DNA from: Cupriavidus sp.
GTDB taxonomy: Bacteria; Pseudomonadota; Gammaproteobacteria; Burkholderiales; Burkholderiaceae
Assembly: GCA_031181345.1 (NCBI GenBank)
Contig: JAPSLC010000002.1
Span: 1 to 64,000 of the forward strand
Length of the DNA: 64,000 bases
Direction: 5' to 3'
Shown here: positions 60,320 through 64,000 of the stretch, in pieces
Numbering within the stretch: the stretch's first letter is position 1
Layout of the letters: every line of letters begins with the position of its first letter
Notes under the pieces: model-generated
What the model was told of the DNA's origin: nothing
What the model saw: only the letters and a program-made list of their open reading frames with translations
Database searches by the model: none
Made by a program: the position numbers and the translations under genes

Positions 60320-61002
60320 AGCTCGGCCCAGCGACGCAGCAGGTTGTGATAGTGATTGACGAGGGCCAGCACGGCGTCCTGGTCATCGCCCAGTTGCTTG
60401 CGGATCTCGATGATCGCGAGATCGAGTTCGTACAGCATGCGCCGCTGGCCGTCGTCCTTGACCATCGACTGCGCCCAGAAGAACGAAGCCCAGCGCGTGC
60501 CCTTGGTGACAGGGGTCACCGTGTGCAGCGACGAGGCGGGATAGACCACCAGATGCCCGGCAGGCAGCTTGACCGTGTGCGAACCGTACAGGTCCTGGAT
60601 CACCAGCTCGCCGCCCTCGTACTCGTCGGGATCGGACAGGAACAGCGTGCTGGACACATCGGCGCGAATGCGCATGCCGCCCGTTCCCGGCACGGTGCGG
60701 ATCGCATTGTCGACATGGGTGCCGAAGGTCATCGCGCTTTCATAGCGATTGAACATCGGCGGCAACACACGCAGGGGCAGCGCGGCGGAATGATAGGTGG
60801 GGCTGCGGCCCAGGGCGGTCAGCACCAGTTCGCCCAACTCGCGCGCCTCGGCGCTGTCGACCGGGATCTGCAGGTTGTGCTTCGACTTGGCCGCCAGGTC
60901 GCCGGCGGTCGCGCGCCCGTCGACCCATTGCGAGCGCTCGAGGCGTTCCCGGCAATACCGGATTTCTTCGGGGGTCAGGACATCGGGGATCTGGACCAGC
61001 AT
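60316..61002 (-). CDS. piuC: Fe(II)/2-oxoglutarate-dependent hydroxylase, PKHD type (PiuC/YbiX-like)
   Basis: 228-residue dioxygenase: iron ligands in FGTHVDNAIR (H-x-D) and LHTVTPVTKGTRW (His and 2-oxoglutarate Arg). The N-terminus MLVQIPDVLTPEEI is standard for the family. PiuC/YbiX genes usually accompany Fiu/PiuA catecholate siderophore receptors, as here. ATG at 61002 chosen for the family start; ribosome site weak. A 180-base gap with a REP-like repeat separates it from the receptor gene. Confidence 0.92.
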   Translation of the reverse strand: MLVQIPDVLTPEEIRYCRERLERSQWVDGRATAGDLAAKSKHNLQIPVDSAEARELGELVLTALGRSPTYHSAALPLRVLPPMFNRYESAMTFGTHVDNAIRTVPGTGGMRIRADVSSTLFLSDPDEYEGGELVIQDLYGSHTVKLPAGHLVVYPASSLHTVTPVTKGTRWASFFWAQSMVKDDGQRRMLYELDLAIIEIRKQLGDDQDAVLALVNHYHNLLRRWAEL

Positions 61003-61077
61003 GGCAGTTTTCGCGGAAATGGCGCAAAGGCAGCGGAGTGTCGCAATTCTAGCGGCTCCGCCATTGCCGACCGGCAC

Positions 61078-61147
61078 GTCGTCCTCGCGAATGCGGGGAC
61101 CCAGTGGCTTTGAAAGACGCTGGGTTCCCGCGTGCGCGGGAACGACG
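61078..61147. repeat. REP-like double hairpin element
   Basis: CCTCGC-GAAT-GCGGGG followed by CCCAGTGGCTTTGAAAGACGC and GTTCCCGC-GTGC-GCGGGAAC (61124-61143). Same composite element as 52687-52757; lies between the receptor and piuC genes. Confidence 0.85.
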
Positions 61148-61182
61148 TGAGCGGTTTCGGGTCGCCGTCCGCTCGTCCTTGC

Positions 61183-63459
61183 CTAGAACGTCATGCCGAC
61201 GTTCAGCAGGAACGTCCTGCGCGAGGTCGGCACCGCGCGCACGGCGCCGAACGAGGACTGATAGTTCAGATGGTCCGTCAGGTTGTAGCCGTTCAGCGAA
61301 ATCCGGTACTTGCCGACCTTGTACGCGATCATCGCGTCCAGCGAGAAGTTGTCCGGCATCTTCGCGGTGTTCGCCGAATCGGCCCAGTAGCCGGTGGCGT
61401 ACTGCAGGCCGCCGCCGATCGTCAGCTTGCCCGGCACCGGCAGCAGCGTATGCGGGATGTCATAGGCGGTCCACAGCGTGACGTTGTGGCGCGACACGCC
61501 CGGCGCCGCATTGCCGACGATGGCGCCATTGGTGGCCGAGGTCACCTCGCCGCTCAGGTAGGCATAGGCAACATTGGCGGTCCAGCCGCCGACGATGCGG
61601 CCGCTCAGGCCCACTTCCACACCGCGGATCTTGCGGCCTTCGCCCGAATCGGAGAAGCCGTTGGTGATGTCGCCAGTCACCGGATCGACCGTGTAGGCGT
61701 TGGCCTTCCTGGTCTGGAAAATCGCGCCGGTCAGGCCCAGCCGCTTGTCGAGGAAGTCGACCTTGGCGCCGACCTCGACGGTGTCCGAACGCTCGGGCTC
61801 GTTGCCGACGCCGTTCTGCGGCACTTCGGACGCCACGCCGCCGACGGCCACCGCGATATCGGTGCCCACCGGCCGGTAAGTACGCGAGAACGACGTGTAG
61901 AACATCGCGTCCTTGGTCGGCTCCCAGATCGCGCTGATCGACGGGCTCAGCTTCTTCGAGTCAGCCTTGCCGCCCAGCGTCGAGGCACTGGTCGAGAATT
62001 CGCTCTGGAAGTAGTCCCAGCGCAGGCTGCCCAGCAGCGAGAACTTGTCGTTGAGCCAAACGCGGTCGTTGATGAACACGCCGACATTGGTCGCGTTGGC
62101 GTCGCGCGTGTTGGCGTACGCCACGGTCGCGTTCGGGCTGTTGTCGAAGACCGGATTGACGACGGTCTGGTTGTTGTTGCGGCCGGTCCAGGTACCCATG
62201 CTGCGGTGGTCGCGCTGGTAGATCGTATCGAGCCCCACCATCGCCTTGTGACGCAGGCTGCCGGTCATGAACTCACCCTTGGCGCTCAGCACATTCTGCA
62301 CGCCCCAGCCGCGCTGCAGGTAGGTCATGCCGCCGCCGGCGCCGTACGACACGGGGACGTTGCCCCCGGCCAGCAGCCTCTGGAGGTTGGCGTAACTGAC
62401 CGCGGCGGGATTGGTCGCCGAAAAGTCGCGCTCGTAGTAACTGAAGCGGGTGTCGTTGCTGATGGTGATGCCGTTGTCGAGCTTCGTCTTGAAGTTCGAC
62501 GACACCACGTGCGCGTCGGTCCTGTCGCGATCGGTATTGCGGACGTACGACGTCGACGAGGAAATGCCCGGCACGCCGTACTCGGTCAGCGGACGGTAGA
62601 TGCCATCGGCGCCCTGCGCGACCGGAACGCCGAAGTCCGGCGCGCCGGTGCGGCGCAGATACGAATAGTTCAGATGCCATTCGGTGCTGGTACCCAGGCC
62701 GGTACCGAAATCGATGGCAAGGCCGCGGCGATCGTCGCCGACGTGGGCGCGGTCGGCCACGCGGCCGTTCTGGAACATGCCGTTGATGCGCAGCGCCGAG
62801 GTGTCGTTCAGGCGGAAATTGCTGTCGACCGTGGTGCGATAGGTGTCTTCCGTGGCGAAACCCTGGTCGATGCTGGTGCTGGTATGCAGGTTCGCCTTCT
62901 TGGTGGTCTGGTTGATCAGGCCGCCGACATTGCCCACGCCGAAGCTTTCGCCGGACGGTCCCTTGATGACCTCGACGCTTTCCGTATTGAACGCATCGCG
63001 CTTGTAGGCACCGAAATCCCGCAGGCCGTCGACGTAGATGTCGCCCTTGGCGGACAGGCCGCGGATGCGGAACTGGTCGCCGCTCTGGCCGCCGTTGCCT
63101 TCGCCCGTCGAGATCGTGATGCCGGGCACGTTCTTCAGGATCTGCTCGAGCGAGGTGGCGTGCTGCTGCTCGATGACCTCCTGCGGCACCACGTTGATGG
63201 TCTTCGGCGTTTCGCGGACGGTGTCCGGCAGCCGCGAAATGCCGAGCGGGGCGTCATTGGTGTTCTGGATCGCGTCGCCCGACACCGTTACCTGCGGCAG
63301 CACGTTGCCTCCGGTCCTGGCTCGTCCGCTGGAGCTGTCCTCGCCTGGCGCGCCCTGGGCATGGGCGGCGAGCGGAATCGTCGAGACAGAGATCACCAGA
63401 CCTGCGGAAGCGCCTGAAACCAGCAGGCGGATGGCGTTCGCTATTTTTCTTTGCTGCAC
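61183..63459 (-). CDS. fiu: TonB-dependent catecholate siderophore receptor (Fiu-like)
   Basis: About 758-residue outer-membrane receptor. Signal peptide ends near LAAHAQG; a TonB-box-like LPQVTVSGDA follows; the plug domain has RETPKTINVVPQEVIEQQ, SGDQFRIRGLSAKGDIYVDGLRD and VEVIKGPSGESFGVGNVGG; the 22-strand barrel ends in a terminal Phe (NVGMTF). Start assigned to GTG at 63459, which follows TCTGGAGTCCTCC and directly opens the signal peptide; the upstream frame to 63588 does not look like a leader. Preceded by a Fur-type box and followed by piuC, the classical fiu-piuC arrangement. Confidence 0.93.
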   Translation of the reverse strand: MQQRKIANAIRLLVSGASAGLVISVSTIPLAAHAQGAPGEDSSSGRARTGGNVLPQVTVSGDAIQNTNDAPLGISRLPDTVRETPKTINVVPQEVIEQQHATSLEQILKNVPGITISTGEGNGGQSGDQFRIRGLSAKGDIYVDGLRDFGAYKRDAFNTESVEVIKGPSGESFGVGNVGGLINQTTKKANLHTSTSIDQGFATEDTYRTTVDSNFRLNDTSALRINGMFQNGRVADRAHVGDDRRGLAIDFGTGLGTSTEWHLNYSYLRRTGAPDFGVPVAQGADGIYRPLTEYGVPGISSSTSYVRNTDRDRTDAHVVSSNFKTKLDNGITISNDTRFSYYERDFSATNPAAVSYANLQRLLAGGNVPVSYGAGGGMTYLQRGWGVQNVLSAKGEFMTGSLRHKAMVGLDTIYQRDHRSMGTWTGRNNNQTVVNPVFDNSPNATVAYANTRDANATNVGVFINDRVWLNDKFSLLGSLRWDYFQSEFSTSASTLGGKADSKKLSPSISAIWEPTKDAMFYTSFSRTYRPVGTDIAVAVGGVASEVPQNGVGNEPERSDTVEVGAKVDFLDKRLGLTGAIFQTRKANAYTVDPVTGDITNGFSDSGEGRKIRGVEVGLSGRIVGGWTANVAYAYLSGEVTSATNGAIVGNAAPGVSRHNVTLWTAYDIPHTLLPVPGKLTIGGGLQYATGYWADSANTAKMPDNFSLDAMIAYKVGKYRISLNGYNLTDHLNYQSSFGAVRAVPTSRRTFLLNVGMTF

Positions 63460-63594
63460 GGAGGACTCCAGAGAAGGACAACGGACCTGACGTGCTGCCG
63501 AGCCTTCGCTGGAAACAAGAAGCACCCTCCCCGTCAAAGAGGTGAACACGCATTTCGACGCTCGCCAGGGAACGGCAGGCATCGGCACCCGTCA

Positions 63595-63616
63595 AAATGC
63601 GAATGATTACTATTTG
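63595..63616 (-). promoter_or_regulatory. Fur box of the siderophore receptor
   Basis: Reading toward the receptor gene, CAAATAGTAATCATTCGCATTT strongly resembles the classic Fur consensus (hexamers of the NAT(A/T)AT type around AATCATT). It lies about 140 bases upstream of the receptor start. Confidence 0.7.
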
Positions 63617-63726
63617 ATGTTGCCCGTGTTTGTTGATTTGTGGCGGACTATTGCAACCAGCAGTCTGTTGACATAGTTCGCCACAATCGCACGCGCGGGC
63701 GGCACGGCGAGCGCCCCGCCGCCCAC

Positions 63727-64000
63727 CTAGTTCGGCAGTTCGATAACGGCCCGCAGACCGCCTTCGGCGCGGTTGTGCAGCGTGACATCGCCGCCGTGGG
63801 CGCGGATGCAGGAACGGGCAATGGCCAGGCCAAGGCCCAGGCCGCCGGTGTCCGAACTGCGCGCGGAATCGAGCCGCGTGAACGGTTCGAAGACCCGTTC
63901 GAGATGGTCGGGGTCGATCCCGGGCCCCTCGTCTTCGACCTCGATGCGCAAGGTGTTGCGGACCTTGTCGGCCACCACACGAATGCCCACCTGCCCGTAG
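63727..64000 (-). CDS. Sensor histidine kinase (partial, C-terminal ATPase part)
   Basis: The last about 90 residues of a histidine kinase whose N-terminus lies beyond the right edge. The HATPase G boxes are seen: DEGPGIDPDHLERVFEPF and DTGGLGLGLAIARSC, ending GGLRAVIELPN. The sequence is closest in style to RstB/OmpR-partner kinases. It is transcribed toward the iron-uptake genes but separated by the Fur-box region. Confidence 0.9.
   Translation of the reverse strand, partial: YGQVGIRVVADKVRNTLRIEVEDEGPGIDPDHLERVFEPFTRLDSARSSDTGGLGLGLAIARSCIRAHGGDVTLHNRAEGGLRAVIELPN

Noticed and set aside
1..64000. CRISPR array, tRNA/rRNA genes, prophage or insertion sequence
   Set aside because: No regularly spaced repeats, tRNA-like cloverleaf, transposase with inverted ends or phage structural genes were seen; the only repeats are dispersed hairpins and short tandem arrays.

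Overview
The window is GC-rich and almost fully coding. It carries Gram-negative envelope genes (an OmpC-type porin, a TonB-dependent receptor, three Bug/TctC binding proteins, CyoA as a lipoprotein) and a gene mix typical of Burkholderiales. The L-aspartate dehydrogenase at 28522-29328 closely resembles, from memory, the enzyme described from Cupriavidus necator JMP134, so a Cupriavidus-like member of the Burkholderiaceae is the best guess. No tRNA, rRNA, CRISPR array, prophage or insertion sequence was seen. Coordinates are for a window cut at both ends: cyoB (1-517) and a histidine kinase (63727-64000) are partial.

Layout. 1-3.2 kb: start of a cyo quinol oxidase operon, divergent from an MFS carrier. 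3.4-11.6 kb: an orphan hybrid histidine kinase, aquaporin Z, a glutathione transferase divergent from a LysR regulator, a chemoreceptor with a FliA-type promoter and a DUF3597 protein. 11.6-20.4 kb: a livKHMGF branched-chain-type ABC importer fused by ATGA overlaps to an M20 amidohydrolase and an M81 (MlrC-type) peptidase, divergent from a GntR/FadR regulator with a perfect palindrome between them. 20.5-23.2 kb: Bug protein with IclR regulator, and a MarR regulator.

23.3-39.1 kb is the most interesting part: a probable 12-gene minus-strand catabolic operon (HTH-like small protein, Rieske oxygenase, SDR, cupin, IclR, SDR, ThDP enzyme, aspartate dehydrogenase, aldehyde dehydrogenase, extradiol dioxygenase, PDR-type reductase, MFS carrier) preceded by an alpha/beta hydrolase and a plus-strand porin-Bug pair. 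All three transcription units carry the same 16-bp palindrome (GTTYYATATATGRAAC), each with a second, weaker copy 19 bp further upstream. Together this looks like one IclR-controlled regulon for entry, uptake, ring hydroxylation, ring cleavage and lower-pathway processing of an unidentified aromatic substrate.

39.2-50.8 kb: a lone Rpn-type nuclease, an SDR, a nitronate monooxygenase with an HCCA-isomerase-like protein, an Lrp regulator divergent from an EamA exporter, nhaA behind a long structured leader, a CMD/Bug/SDR set divergent from a LysR regulator, and periplasmic asparaginase. 50.9-55.8 kb: thiol-redox and stress genes (thioredoxin-like protein, Ohr, a small repeat protein, a two-component system, CcdA). 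55.8-59.2 kb: a DUF2796/ABC/DUF3299 operon resembling the zinc-related zrg genes, with a Zur/Fur-like operator. 59.2-63.7 kb: iron uptake (Fiu-like receptor with Fur box, PiuC-like dioxygenase, FMN 2-hydroxyacid oxidase).

Two families of dispersed hairpin repeats and several short in-frame tandem repeats near protein N-termini recur through the window.
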